DNA of 64,000 bases from Raoultibacter phocaeensis (lineage in GTDB: Bacteria > Actinomycetota > Coriobacteriia > Coriobacteriales > Eggerthellaceae), in contig NZ_CABDUX010000001.1 of the NCBI RefSeq assembly GCF_901411515.1, positions 1,736,001-1,800,000 of the forward strand, read 5' to 3'. Of this stretch, positions 47,942 to 57,070 are shown piece after piece. Under the pieces are notes generated by a model, which had not been told where the DNA came from, ran no database searches, and saw only the letters and a list, made by a program, of their open reading frames with translations. A program made the translations under genes and the position numbers. Within the stretch, counting starts at the first letter, position 1. Each line of letters begins with the position of its first letter.

Positions 47942-48166
47942 CGAGCCGCACGGAGTTGTTGGCTCCGCACGGCTCTCGGATCGCCTCGGCGGTTCGGATC
48001 TAGTTATGGGGCTCCTTGTCTTTCTTGGACGGGAGCCTGTCCATTATGGCGAGTATTACTGTGACCAGCAACTCGACCATCCGCAGGACAAAACTCGCAT
48101 AGAGGAAGCGTGCGACGCTCTCGTCAAACAACGAAGGGCAGCATCCGCGATGGATGCTGCCTTTTG
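47942..48166 (+). ncRNA. Candidate small RNA of about 225 nt (family not recognised)
   Basis: It starts from the promoter at 47907 and ends at a rho-independent terminator: GGCAGCATCC (48137-48146) and GGATGCTGCC (48152-48161), then TTTT. Inside are two hairpins, one with GAGCCG...CGGCTC enclosing GGAG/CTCC near 47944-47976 and one with GGCTCC/GGAGCC near 48011-48037. No ribosome-binding site with a convincing frame is visible. The same terminator, read on the other strand, may also end the flavoprotein transcript. Confidence 0.45.
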
Positions 48167-48191
48167 TGCAGACGTGCGTGCTAGGTTCGCC

Positions 48192-49868
48192 TTATCCTGC
48201 CAGATACGTCTTTGCGTTCTGGGCGGCTTCACGGCCGGAATTGACCTGGTTGCCGAAGGCAGTGCCGGGCATGTTGATCGTGTACACGTGGCGGTAGTTC
48301 ATGTTGCCGTCGTTGCCGATCGCATACAGGCCGGGAATCGGGTCATGGTTGTCGTCGAGCACCCGGCGCTCGATGTCAGTCGTGACGCCGCCGCACTCGA
48401 AGAAGTAGCTGTAGCCGAGCTTGGCCATGTAGAACGGACCGGTTTCGATGGCGATCATATCTTCGGGGGATTTGCCGAGATCCTCGTCGGTGCCCAGTTC
48501 GCAGAGCTCGTTGTAGCGGTCGACCGTCGCCATGAACGCGTCTTTATCGAGATCGAACGCCGCAGGAAGCTCTTCGAGCGAGTCGGCCTTCACGAGCGTA
48601 TCGCCACCGTCGCTTTCGACTGCATCGTCGAACATCTTCTTCGCATCGTCGGTCGTGCCGAAGTACGTGTCGAAGATGTTCTGGTCGAATACCACGTAGT
48701 TGGCGATGTTCTGCTTGCCGGGGATGCACTGGAGTACGAGGTTGTCATCGGTGAGATTCTCGCGGGAATAGCGCTGGCACTGCTCGTTCACCCAGAGCAC
48801 CGGACCGCCCGCGGCGATGCCGAAGTAGCCGTTCACGGGGTTCTGCGAGTCGTTGTGGAAGTCGATCGGGGGAAGTGCCGGGATATTGTAGAGGATCGAC
48901 TGGCACGAGTCGGGCATGAAGTCCTTCGCGCCCACGGCCATTGCCATGGTGTACGCGTCGCCTGCGGCATTCGGGGAGCCCACGACGAAGAGGTGCTCGA
49001 TATCCCAACCCTGCTTCTCGATGAGGTCGGGGTTGCCTCCGAAGCCGCCCGTTGCGAACACGACGGCTCTCGCGTTGTACTGGGTGGTGCCGTCGGGGCC
49101 GTCGGCGTAGGCGCCGGCCACTTTGCCGTCCTGCATGATGAGCTGGGTGGCGGCGGTGCTCAAATGCACCTCGACGCCCAGATCGTCGATGCGCTTGATC
49201 ATGGGCTCGACGTAGCCGACCGCGGCTTTGCCGTCTTTGAACCAATGGAACGTGGGATGCAGGCCGCCGTAGTAGTCGTCGATCGTACCGCTGTATTCGA
49301 CGCCCTGGTCAAGGCACCAGTCGATGTTCTCTGCCGATTTGTTGCACAGGTCGAGCCAGAACGCCGCATTCTGGCGGTGCTGTCCGCGTACGAGCTCGTC
49401 TTCCACGATTTCGGCGGCGGTTACGTGAATTCCCTGCTCTTCGGCCATCGACGAATTGATGGCGAACATGCCTTCGACGAAACTCGCATTGCCGCCGAGC
49501 TGGCTGTTCTTCTCGATGAGAATGAAGTTCGTGCCGTCGAGCGCTGCCTGAACGGCGCAGGCAAGCCCGCTTCCGCCACCGCCGACGATGAGCAGATCGG
49601 TGTCGTAGGTTTTATCGATCTGAGTGGGCGCGGCGGGCGCCTCGGGCGTGGTCGTCGAACCCGACGAATCCGTCGATCCCGCGTCCGTATTCGAGTTCGA
49701 ACCCGTTCCCGTCGCCGCCTGATCCTGCGGGCTGCACCCGGCGAGCGCGCCGACTGCGGCAACTGCGCCGACGCCGGCAACGCCGGTCAAGAAGGCGCGG
49801 CGTGAGATGCCGCTTCGCTTCTCGGAGCAGGTAACGGGTTCCTCTTCGATGTGCTTAGTGTTGTCCAT
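48192..49868 (-). CDS. Tat-exported FAD-dependent reductase (fumarate reductase flavoprotein family)
   Basis: The 558-residue protein has a Tat lipoprotein signal (ISRRAFLTGVAGVGAV ... LAGC), a Ser/Thr/Gly-rich linker, the FAD motif DLLIVGGGGSGLACAVQ, and a C-terminal GLYAIGNDGNMNYRHV. The active-site strand FFECGGVTTDIERRVL and a GNQVNSGREAA end fit the family. No FMN domain is present. GGGAGGAAGAAACC precedes the ATG at 49868; the upstream ATG at 49934 is less likely. It is divergent from the LuxR regulator at 50258. The substrate is unknown. Confidence 0.88.
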   Translation of the reverse strand: MDNTKHIEEEPVTCSEKRSGISRRAFLTGVAGVGAVAAVGALAGCSPQDQAATGTGSNSNTDAGSTDSSGSTTTPEAPAAPTQIDKTYDTDLLIVGGGGSGLACAVQAALDGTNFILIEKNSQLGGNASFVEGMFAINSSMAEEQGIHVTAAEIVEDELVRGQHRQNAAFWLDLCNKSAENIDWCLDQGVEYSGTIDDYYGGLHPTFHWFKDGKAAVGYVEPMIKRIDDLGVEVHLSTAATQLIMQDGKVAGAYADGPDGTTQYNARAVVFATGGFGGNPDLIEKQGWDIEHLFVVGSPNAAGDAYTMAMAVGAKDFMPDSCQSILYNIPALPPIDFHNDSQNPVNGYFGIAAGGPVLWVNEQCQRYSRENLTDDNLVLQCIPGKQNIANYVVFDQNIFDTYFGTTDDAKKMFDDAVESDGGDTLVKADSLEELPAAFDLDKDAFMATVDRYNELCELGTDEDLGKSPEDMIAIETGPFYMAKLGYSYFFECGGVTTDIERRVLDDNHDPIPGLYAIGNDGNMNYRHVYTINMPGTAFGNQVNSGREAAQNAKTYLAG

Positions 49869-50059
49869 GGTTTCTTCCTCCCTCAACATTGGTCCACTTC
49901 CTTTCCAGAATGGATTGCCGTTGCAGCTTTCCATTCTTCCACCCGCCCGTTGAGAACGGATGACCGTGCGGTTTCAAGTCGATGATCGCGTTAACCATTG
50001 GATTGCAGATCGGCAACCTGATCCCTAAAAGGAAGTCTGCCTCGTTGCGGTATCATGGT

Positions 50060-50120
50060 CTTCCCCAGCAGCGGGGGAAGAGGCCGAAAACGTCCGTTTC
50101 CCCCGACTCGGGGGAGGACG
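50060..50120. promoter_or_regulatory. Two C-run/G-run palindromes between flavoprotein and LuxR genes
   Basis: CTTCCCC (50060-50066) and GGGGAAG (50074-50080) are exact arms around 7 bases. CCCCC (50100-50104) and GGGGG (50110-50114) surround GACTC and are flanked by CGTCC (50091-50095) and GGACG (50116-50120). They resemble the motifs at 44515-44569. TATCAT at 50051-50056 may be a -10 box. Nothing else is clear in the gap 49869-50257. Confidence 0.5.
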
Positions 50121-50257
50121 GATGTTCCCGTTTTGCTACGCTGGGCTTAGCGAGCGCGCGCAGGAAAGCCGACGGCAGGGCGGAGCGCACCCGTATCGTG
50201 TCTTGCTGGCCTTCGATTTGCAGGAGCACCGAGTGCCCTCAAGCGGCAGAGAGATGG

Positions 50258-51787
50258 ATGTCTGGCATGAAAGCCAATTCCCTTATCAACGAGCAGTCGG
50301 AACGCACGCGCGTCGTGCAGCGGCTGTATGCGAGCATCGCGGCGCACCCCGCGCTGCTTGTTGCGCTCATGCTGTATTGGACGTGGGTGAACATGGCGTT
50401 TCAGAGCCCGCTGTTCTTTCCTTCGGTCGAGCTCGATTCAGGATGGCTGTTTCCTTCGTGGGTGGGGCCGGTCAGTCTGAGCGCTGTCACCTATCTGGTC
50501 CTCGGCATGTGGTTCAAGCGCGTCAACTTCTTGTTCGGAAAGCGCTGGTACATCGGGGCGGTTGCCGGGTGCATGGCGGCGGGCGCCCTGCTGTGCTTCG
50601 TGTGGATCAACGGGTACGGCGCATCGCTCGATACGCCTCTGGCCTGCGCGTTCTACGGAGCCGGATCGCTCGGTGTCGGGCTCGGAACGGCGTGTCTGCT
50701 TCTCGAATGGGGCAGGGTGTTCGGATACTTCGGACCTCAGGAGGTCCTGTTTCACGGGATTGTCGCCATGCTCGCATCGGCCCTCATCGTATGCGCGCTC
50801 GCGTTTCTCCCCACGATTATCGGGCAGCTTCTGTTCGTTGCCATACCCGTGCCGCTTGCCATCGGATTCTACCGGGTGATGCGACGCCTTCCTAAAAAGA
50901 CACTGCTCGAGCACGGCCTCGAAGCCGAGCTCAACGTGCCCTACAAGTTTCTCGTAACGGCGCTTTTGCACGGACTCGCGCTCGGCGTTCTTCTCGGCAG
51001 CGCGATTGAACAAGGGGGAAGCTCAGAGGCAGTGCTAATCAATGCGCTTTCGTTCGTGGTTGCGGCGCTTCTACTGTTTTTGTCGGCCATCTTCGTCAAG
51101 ATGGATTTCAACCATTTGATCTACCAGGTTGGATTCGGAATCATGGCAACAGGGGCTCTGCTCATCGCCATAGTGCAGCCTTTTCCGGCGATCGGGGAGT
51201 CGTTTCAACTCGTGGGTTTCTGCTTCGTGCACCTGGTGATGTGGGGCCTGTGCTCGTATCTTACGAAGAACTTCGATCTTCCGGCAACGTGGGTGGTCGC
51301 GTGGCCGACATGCTGCCTTATGCTCGGCCAGCTGGTCGGCGGAACGGCGACGAGCGTCCTCGTCCAGCAGCCGGATTCGGCGTACTGGATTCAGATTACA
51401 GCTATGATCGTCTGCTTCGTCATGCTCATGGCAGCGCTTTTCATGATGAGCAACCGGAACCTGACGACAGGGTGGGGGATCGCACGTCCCGCGAGCGCGG
51501 TCAGCACCGATCGCGCCCTCGAAAGCGTGGCACGGCTGCTGACTGTCGAAAACAATCTGACGCCGCGCGAATCGGAGATCATCGCTTTGCTTGCGCGTGG
51601 CAGGAACCGCAAGTTCATCAGCGAAGAGCTCGTGGTTTCGGAAGAGACGATCAAAAGCCACGTATACAGCATCTACCGCAAGCTCGGCATCCATTCGCAG
51701 CAGGAGCTGCTCGATCTGGTCGAAGTGCGCGCGGGTACGGTTCGGGAAGATCCCGTGAAGCCGGTGTTCGAATCCGAGGTGCCGTAA
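50258..51787 (+). CDS. Membrane-embedded LuxR-family transcriptional regulator
   Basis: The 509-residue protein has about twelve hydrophobic helices (residues about 25-405) and a C-terminal LuxR domain (LTPRESEIIALLARGRNRKF and VSEETIKSHVYSIYRKLGI). The ATG at 50258 (MSGMKANSL) has AGAGAG upstream; ATG 50267 is equally plausible. The frame is open further 5', but that part matches nothing and overlaps the palindromes. It is divergent from the flavoprotein at 49868 and likely regulates it. Its DNA-binding domain is the closest match in the window to the remnant at 46462. Confidence 0.9.
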   Translation: MSGMKANSLINEQSERTRVVQRLYASIAAHPALLVALMLYWTWVNMAFQSPLFFPSVELDSGWLFPSWVGPVSLSAVTYLVLGMWFKRVNFLFGKRWYIGAVAGCMAAGALLCFVWINGYGASLDTPLACAFYGAGSLGVGLGTACLLLEWGRVFGYFGPQEVLFHGIVAMLASALIVCALAFLPTIIGQLLFVAIPVPLAIGFYRVMRRLPKKTLLEHGLEAELNVPYKFLVTALLHGLALGVLLGSAIEQGGSSEAVLINALSFVVAALLLFLSAIFVKMDFNHLIYQVGFGIMATGALLIAIVQPFPAIGESFQLVGFCFVHLVMWGLCSYLTKNFDLPATWVVAWPTCCLMLGQLVGGTATSVLVQQPDSAYWIQITAMIVCFVMLMAALFMMSNRNLTTGWGIARPASAVSTDRALESVARLLTVENNLTPRESEIIALLARGRNRKFISEELVVSEETIKSHVYSIYRKLGIHSQQELLDLVEVRAGTVREDPVKPVFESEVP

Positions 51788-51818
51788 AAAACGCCCGGAA
51801 GCGATATGCTTCCGGGCG
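51785..51818 (-). terminator. Terminator of hpf (shared with the LuxR gene)
   Basis: CGCCCGGAAGC (51792-51802) and GCTTCCGGGCG (51808-51818) form an 11-bp stem. On the minus strand a run of T follows, ending the hpf transcript; on the plus strand the same hairpin lies right after the LuxR stop. Confidence 0.85.
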
Positions 51819-51854
51819 CTGTTCGAGCTGAGGCGAGTTGCACGCTCGCTGTGT

Positions 51855-52430
51855 TTACTCTTCGGTCTGCTTCAAGAGACCATAACCGCCGTCGTCGCGA
51901 CGGTACAACACGTTTACGAGATTGGAGTCGCGATCGGTATAGGCGAAGAAATCGTGGCCCAGAAGATCGATCTTCACGAGCGCCTCTTCTTCGGTCAGCG
52001 GCTCGAACTCGATTTCCTTCACGCGCACGACCTCGTCGTCGGCAAGCTCTTCCATGAGCTCATCGAGGCTCGCGCCTGTTGCGGGAATGGCGTCGGGTGC
52101 TGCTTTCTCCGCTCCGGCGCGGACTTTGCGGTCGACGACGCGGGTCTTGTATTTACGCAGTTGGCGAACTACCTTAGCAGCGGCGACGTCGATGGCCGCG
52201 TACATGTCCTCTTCGCTTTCTTCGACGCGGATGATGTGGCCTTTGGTGCGCAGGGTGACTTCGCATACGGCAGGACGCGGATTCGCCGGGTTCTTCTCGA
52301 CGAACAGCACTACTTCGGCAACGAGGGGATCGATGTCCATGACTTTCATGGAGTTCCCGATTTTTTCTTCGGCATACTGGCGCAGTGCTTCGGTTACAGG
52401 CATTTTGCGTCCGGTGACGGTAATGCTCAT
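51855..52430 (-). CDS. hpf: Ribosome hibernation promoting factor, long form
   Basis: The 191-residue protein has the N-terminal S30AE domain (SITVTGRKMPVTEALRQYAE, AEVVLFVEKNP, VCEVTLRTKGHIIR), which occupies the decoding centre of idle ribosomes, and the C-terminal dimerisation domain of long HPF (VVRVKEIEFEPLTEEEALVK, LGHDFFAYTDRDSNLVNVLY), which pairs 70S particles into 100S. A charged, Ala-rich linker joins them (about residues 100-140). AGAGGTGATTGCC precedes the ATG at 52430. It stands alone. Confidence 0.95.
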   Translation of the reverse strand: MSITVTGRKMPVTEALRQYAEEKIGNSMKVMDIDPLVAEVVLFVEKNPANPRPAVCEVTLRTKGHIIRVEESEEDMYAAIDVAAAKVVRQLRKYKTRVVDRKVRAGAEKAAPDAIPATGASLDELMEELADDEVVRVKEIEFEPLTEEEALVKIDLLGHDFFAYTDRDSNLVNVLYRRDDGGYGLLKQTEE

Positions 52431-52718
52431 GGCAATCACCTCTTACGATCGTGGCTAATAAAAAACAGCTTGGTCAGGGCGTTTTCGGGCCGTGCAGCGA
52501 CGCACGTGATCGACGCAAACCCAAACCCGACTCCTTCCGTCAAGCTGATACGAACAGGATACCGCATAGTTGTCCGATTTTGCCCACGTGCACCGAAACC
52601 AGTTGAAAAATTGTAAACACTTTATCGAGATCGAAAGCATGCTGGGCATTACGCGATAGTATACTTTTTGCGAATGATTCAGCATCGTGCAACGGTGCAG
52701 GCGACAACGGGGAGACGC

Positions 52719-54335
52719 ATGACGAAACAAGAAGCCGGAAAAGACTCGCTCTTCATCCAGGAAGTGGCGGGCCATCAGACGCTGTACAAAAAGGTAATCC
52801 AGATATTCCATTCGTCCACGAAAGCGGCTGCGTTCATGCTCATCGCCGCTATCATCTCTCTCATCGTGGCGAATACGGCGTTCTACGACCAGTTCTACGC
52901 GTTCTGGCACACCGAAGTGGGCTTTTTCTTCGGCGAGGCGAAAGCCGAAATGTCGCTTGCGCACATCATCAACGATATCTTTATGGCGGTGTTCTTCCTG
53001 CTCGTCGGGCTCGAGATCAAATACGAGATGACGGTCGGCGAACTTACGAACATCCGCCAGGCGCTTCTGCCCATCGTGGCGGCGTTCGGCGGCGTGTTCT
53101 TCCCGATCGTCATCTACCTTATCTTCAACGCGACGAACCCCGAGACGGCGCATGGCTGGGGCGTGCCGACGGCAACCGACATCGCGTTCGCGCTCGGCAT
53201 CATGGCGCTGCTCGGCAACCGCGTACCCAACGGCATCCGCGTGTTCTTGAGCACGCTCGCCGTGGCCGATGACATCATCGCCATCCTCGTGATCGCCATC
53301 TTCTACGGGCAGAGCCCCTCGGCCTTCTGGCTCATTGCCGCTGCTGTGGTGTTCGTGGCGCTCATCGTCATGAACCGCAGGCACATCTATTCGCTCACTC
53401 CCTACATTCTCATGGGAATCGTACTGTGGTACTGCGTGTTCATGTCGGGCGTGCATTCGACTATCGCGGGCGTGCTGCTCGCCTTCGCGATTCCCTCGGG
53501 TTCGCGCGTGAATCTTAAGAGCTTCGCTTCGTGGTCGGGCAAGCGCGTCAAAGAGGCGAGCGAGCTCTACGAGCCGAATGATCCGGTCATCGGTCAGAAG
53601 GACTACATCACCGCTGTGGCGAAGCTGAGCTTGGTTGCCAAGCAGGTGGTTCCGCCTGCGACACGACTTGAAAACACGCTGTATCCCTGGGTATACTTCG
53701 CCATTCTGCCGCTGTTTGCGCTCACGAATGCCGACGTGTCGTTTGTAGACGGAAGCCTTGGCAACATATTTGCCGATCCTGCGCTCTACGGCGTGTTCTT
53801 CGGTCTCTTGCTTGGCAAGCCGATCGGCATTATGCTGTTCAGCTTCATTATCGTGAAGACAAAACTTGCATCGTTGCCCGACCATTCTAACTGGGGTCAT
53901 ATGCTCGGCGCGGGCATTTTAGGCGGCGTTGGCTTCACCATGGCGATCTTCGTTGCGAATCTCGCGTTCGACGATCCTGCCATCGTGACCACGGCGAAGC
54001 TCGCCATTCTGTCCGCTTCGCTGATTGCGGGCGTCGTGGGCTTTTTGGTTCTGTTCGTGCAGGCTAACGCAGCCCGGAAGAAGGGCGTGGCCTACATCGC
54101 CGCGTCGAAGGACAATATGCCCCAGCAGGCTTCCGATAAAGAGTACGTCGAAGCGAGCCGCCGCATGCTCGATGAGATCGAAAGCCCGCTGCTCAAAGAG
54201 GAGATCGAAGCAGCGCAGCGCGAGGGCGACGGTTTTGCTGAAATCGTCGTTGACCTCGGGGCCGACGAGCAGCGAAGCGACAAGACGGCAGCCGAGGGGA
54301 AGCCGGATCCCGATAGGGACGGCGATTCGCGGTAA
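52719..54335 (+). CDS. nhaA: NhaA-family Na+/H+ antiporter
   Basis: The 538-residue protein has the NhaA core: VFFLLVGLEIKYEMTVGEL, then the hallmark VPTATDIAFALGIMALLG, STLAVADDIIAILVIAIFY with the paired ion-binding aspartates, and the late GHMLGAGILGGVGFTMAIFV. It exchanges Na+ for protons across the membrane. After the last helix there is a cytosolic tail of about 90 residues, acidic and unusual compared with short NhaA proteins. The ATG at 52719 follows GGGGAGACGC; an in-frame ATG at 52674 lies almost on the predicted start of transcription (TATACT at 52660-52665). Confidence 0.93.
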   Translation: MTKQEAGKDSLFIQEVAGHQTLYKKVIQIFHSSTKAAAFMLIAAIISLIVANTAFYDQFYAFWHTEVGFFFGEAKAEMSLAHIINDIFMAVFFLLVGLEIKYEMTVGELTNIRQALLPIVAAFGGVFFPIVIYLIFNATNPETAHGWGVPTATDIAFALGIMALLGNRVPNGIRVFLSTLAVADDIIAILVIAIFYGQSPSAFWLIAAAVVFVALIVMNRRHIYSLTPYILMGIVLWYCVFMSGVHSTIAGVLLAFAIPSGSRVNLKSFASWSGKRVKEASELYEPNDPVIGQKDYITAVAKLSLVAKQVVPPATRLENTLYPWVYFAILPLFALTNADVSFVDGSLGNIFADPALYGVFFGLLLGKPIGIMLFSFIIVKTKLASLPDHSNWGHMLGAGILGGVGFTMAIFVANLAFDDPAIVTTAKLAILSASLIAGVVGFLVLFVQANAARKKGVAYIAASKDNMPQQASDKEYVEASRRMLDEIESPLLKEEIEAAQREGDGFAEIVVDLGADEQRSDKTAAEGKPDPDRDGDSR

Positions 54336-54467
54336 GCGATAGCGGCGCATGCGCTTGCATGCGCCTGCGTGATGCAGCAGATCGGTAACGGGCGGGCGTC
54401 GGCCAAGGGGCTCGGCGCTCGGCGCATCAACGCGGCGAATACCTGAATTTGCTATCGGGTTACGAAT

Positions 54468-54490
54468 GCAAGCATTGCTTGCGCTATACT
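54468..54490 (+). promoter_or_regulatory. Palindrome abutting the -10 box of the glmU promoter
   Basis: GCAAGCA-T-TGCTTGC (54468-54482) is a perfect 15-bp palindrome ending two bases before TATACT (54485-54490). A protein bound there would block the promoter, so it is a candidate operator for cell-wall precursor control. Confidence 0.45.
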
Positions 54491-54577
54491 GATTTCCGCT
54501 ATGGGCAAGCAAGCGCGCAGGGGATCTGCGGCGCGCCCTTGCCGGCGCCCTGTTGTTGCTGATGGAGGTTTGACAAG

Positions 54578-55951
54578 ATGGAAAGTCGTGCTATCGTCCT
54601 TGCCGCCGGAGCCGGCACCCGCATGAAGTCCGAAAAGCCCAAAGTAGCCCACGAGCTGTTGGGCAAGCCGCTCGTCAACTGGGTTATCGATGCGGCACGG
54701 CAGGCGGGCATCGGTGAGGTCGTAAGCGTGGTCGGTCATCTGCGCGAGCAGGTGATTCCCCTTGTCGAGGAGGATACGCGCGTAGTCGTCCAGCCCGAAC
54801 GCAGGGGAACGGCCGACGCGGTAGCCGTATGCCGCGAGGCGCTTGCCGGTTTCGACGGCTCGCTTGTCGTGCTGTCGGGAGATAGCCCGCTCATCACCCC
54901 CGACACCATCCGCGCGCTCATTGAGGTACGCGAGAGGTCCTGTGCGGCGGTCGTCGTGCTGACGATGGAGCTCGATGATCCGACTGGCTACGGCCGCATC
55001 GTGCGTGGCGAAGACGGCGGCGTCGAGCGCATCGTCGAGCAGAAGGACTGCTCGACGGAGCAAGCCGCTCTCACCGAATGCAACTCGGGGTTCTACTGCT
55101 TCGACGCCAAGGCGCTGTTCTCGGCGCTCGAACAGGTTACATCAGACAATGCGCAAAACGAGTTCTACTTGACCGACGTGCTCGAAATATGCCGCTCTGA
55201 CGGCAGGGTGGTTTCGGCGCTTATCACCGAAGATCCCTCCGAGTGCCTTGGCATCAACTCGCGCATCCAGCTCGCCGATGCGACTAAGCAGATGCAGCGG
55301 CGCATCAACGAGCATCATATGGCCGAAGGCGTGACGATGACCGATCCCGAGCTTGTGTGGATCGGGCCCGATGCCGTGCTCGGGCGCGATGTCGAGCTTT
55401 TGCCGATGACGTTTCTCTACGGTCGAACCATCGTTGCCAACAACACGGTAATCGGCCCGAACTCGCGCTTGACCGATACGGTTGTGGGCGAGGGATGTTC
55501 GATCGACGAGACTGTGGCCATAGAGGCGCGCATCGATGCGAACGTCACCTGCGGCCCCCGAGCGTATCTGCGCCCCGGCGCGCATATGTGCGAAGGCTCG
55601 AAAGCGGGTACGCACGTGGAGATCAAGAAATCGACGATCGGCAAAGGCTCGAAGGTGCCGCACTTGAGCTATATCGGCGATACGGAGATGGGTGAGGGCG
55701 TGAATATCGGTGCCGGGTCGATCACCTGCAACTACGACGGCACGAACAAGTTCACGACTATCATCGAAGACGATGTTTTCGTCGGCTCCGATACGATGCT
55801 CGTCGCACCGGTAACCGTCGGCGCGGGCGCGGTCATCGGTGCGGGGTCGGTTATCACCCACGACGTCTCGCCCGACGCGCTCGCGCTCGAGCGTTCCAAG
55901 CAGGTCGAGATAGCCGATTGGAAGCAGCGGCGGCACAACGCCTCGAAGTGA
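54578..55951 (+). CDS. glmU: Bifunctional GlmU: UDP-GlcNAc pyrophosphorylase and glucosamine-1-phosphate acetyltransferase
   Basis: The 457-residue protein is full length. The N-terminal uridyltransferase has AGAGTRMKSEKPKVAHEL and VVLSGDSPLIT; the C-terminal left-handed beta-helix acetyltransferase shows repeated hexapeptides and the conserved AYLRPGAHMCEGSKAGTHVE and SYIGDTEMGEGVNIGAGSIT. It makes UDP-N-acetylglucosamine for peptidoglycan in the cytoplasm. GGAGGTTTGACAAG precedes the ATG. prs and pth follow, a common order. Confidence 0.97.
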   Translation: MESRAIVLAAGAGTRMKSEKPKVAHELLGKPLVNWVIDAARQAGIGEVVSVVGHLREQVIPLVEEDTRVVVQPERRGTADAVAVCREALAGFDGSLVVLSGDSPLITPDTIRALIEVRERSCAAVVVLTMELDDPTGYGRIVRGEDGGVERIVEQKDCSTEQAALTECNSGFYCFDAKALFSALEQVTSDNAQNEFYLTDVLEICRSDGRVVSALITEDPSECLGINSRIQLADATKQMQRRINEHHMAEGVTMTDPELVWIGPDAVLGRDVELLPMTFLYGRTIVANNTVIGPNSRLTDTVVGEGCSIDETVAIEARIDANVTCGPRAYLRPGAHMCEGSKAGTHVEIKKSTIGKGSKVPHLSYIGDTEMGEGVNIGAGSITCNYDGTNKFTTIIEDDVFVGSDTMLVAPVTVGAGAVIGAGSVITHDVSPDALALERSKQVEIADWKQRRHNASK

Positions 55952-56063
55952 CGCCGAAGGTGAAGATACCACGGTCGTTAGCCGTTGTTGCGGTTTCGCA
56001 GGGCGGCGAGCGGATACAATACGAATCGATCGAATACGAACGAGAGGCAAAAGGAGCGCGTCG

Positions 56064-57035
56064 ATGACCGAAATGCAGAAGAGCATGGCCGTTTTTTCCG
56101 GTTCGGTAAACCCTGAACTAGCCGAGCAGATAGCAGCCGAGCTGAACATCAACCTCGGCCACGTGAAGCTCGAGAAGTTCTCCAACGGCGAAATCTATGC
56201 GCGCTATCTGGAGAGCGTCCGCGGGGCCGACGTGTTCATCGTGCAGTCGGTTGCCGGCGTACAGGTGAACGATGCGCTCATGGAGCTTCTCATCATGACC
56301 GATGCCGCCAAGCGCGCTTCTGCCCGCACGGTCACGGCTGTCATCTCGCATTACGGCTATTCGCGCCAAGATCGTAAAGCGGCTGCGCGCGAGCCCATCA
56401 CAGCTAAGCTCGTCGCGAATCTCATGACGGTGGCGGGGGTCGACCGCACGATCACCATCGACCTGCATCAGGGCCAGATCCAGGGCTTCTTCGATACCCC
56501 CGTGAACCATCTTACGGCGCTTCCCATCCTTGCCGACTACTTCAAAGCGAAGAACCTCGATATGGACCGTCTGTGCATCGTGAGCCCCGACGTGGGCCGT
56601 GCGAAGGCTGCTAAGAAGCTTTCCGACATCATGGAGGCCGATCTCGCTATTATGCACAAGGGACGCCCTGGCCATAATCAGGCCGAGATCACGGCGCTCA
56701 TCGGCGATGTGCAGGACAAGATCTGCATCATCAACGACGACATGATCGATACGGGCGGCACGCTCGTTGCGGCGGTGTCAACCTTGAAGGCGAAGGGCGC
56801 CGATACCGTATACGTGTGTGCCACGCATCCCATCTTCAGCGGCCCGGCCTACGAGCGCCTTGAGAACTCGGAGATCGAAGAGGTCGTTGTGTGCAACACG
56901 ATCCCTGTGCCCCAGGAGCACCAGACGGGCAAGATCAAGGTGGTTACGGTTGCGCCCTTGCTTGCGCGCGCCATTGCGAACGTGTACAGCAACGGCTCGG
57001 TGTCCGACCTGTTCGACCCCGATTTCGCGCTGTAG
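56064..57035 (+). CDS. prs: Ribose-phosphate pyrophosphokinase (PRPP synthetase)
   Basis: The 323-residue protein is a class I PRPP synthetase that makes phosphoribosyl pyrophosphate from ribose 5-phosphate and ATP for nucleotides, histidine and tryptophan. Diagnostic parts are FSNGEIYARYLESVRGADV, YGYSRQDRKAAAREPITAKL, the metal-binding TIDLHQGQIQGFFD and the PRPP loop INDDMIDTGGTL. AAAGGAGCGCGTCG precedes the ATG. TACAAT at 56015-56020 may be a separate -10 box. It lies between glmU and pth. Confidence 0.97.
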   Translation: MTEMQKSMAVFSGSVNPELAEQIAAELNINLGHVKLEKFSNGEIYARYLESVRGADVFIVQSVAGVQVNDALMELLIMTDAAKRASARTVTAVISHYGYSRQDRKAAAREPITAKLVANLMTVAGVDRTITIDLHQGQIQGFFDTPVNHLTALPILADYFKAKNLDMDRLCIVSPDVGRAKAAKKLSDIMEADLAIMHKGRPGHNQAEITALIGDVQDKICIINDDMIDTGGTLVAAVSTLKAKGADTVYVCATHPIFSGPAYERLENSEIEEVVVCNTIPVPQEHQTGKIKVVTVAPLLARAIANVYSNGSVSDLFDPDFAL

Positions 57036-57070
57036 GTCCGCGCGGGTTCTGCTGATACGAGCACACAGCC

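Noticed and set aside
48000-48165. Short membrane-peptide frame on the minus strand near 48005-48133
   Set aside because: It is hydrophobic and ends with a charged tail, but has no usable start with a ribosome-binding site; the promoter and terminator on the plus strand favour an RNA.
47838-49805. Long open frame of 655 codons on the plus strand
   Set aside because: It lies opposite the flavoprotein at 48192-49868, whose motifs and Tat signal are clear; the plus-strand translation has no recognisable domain and looks like a high-GC antisense shadow.
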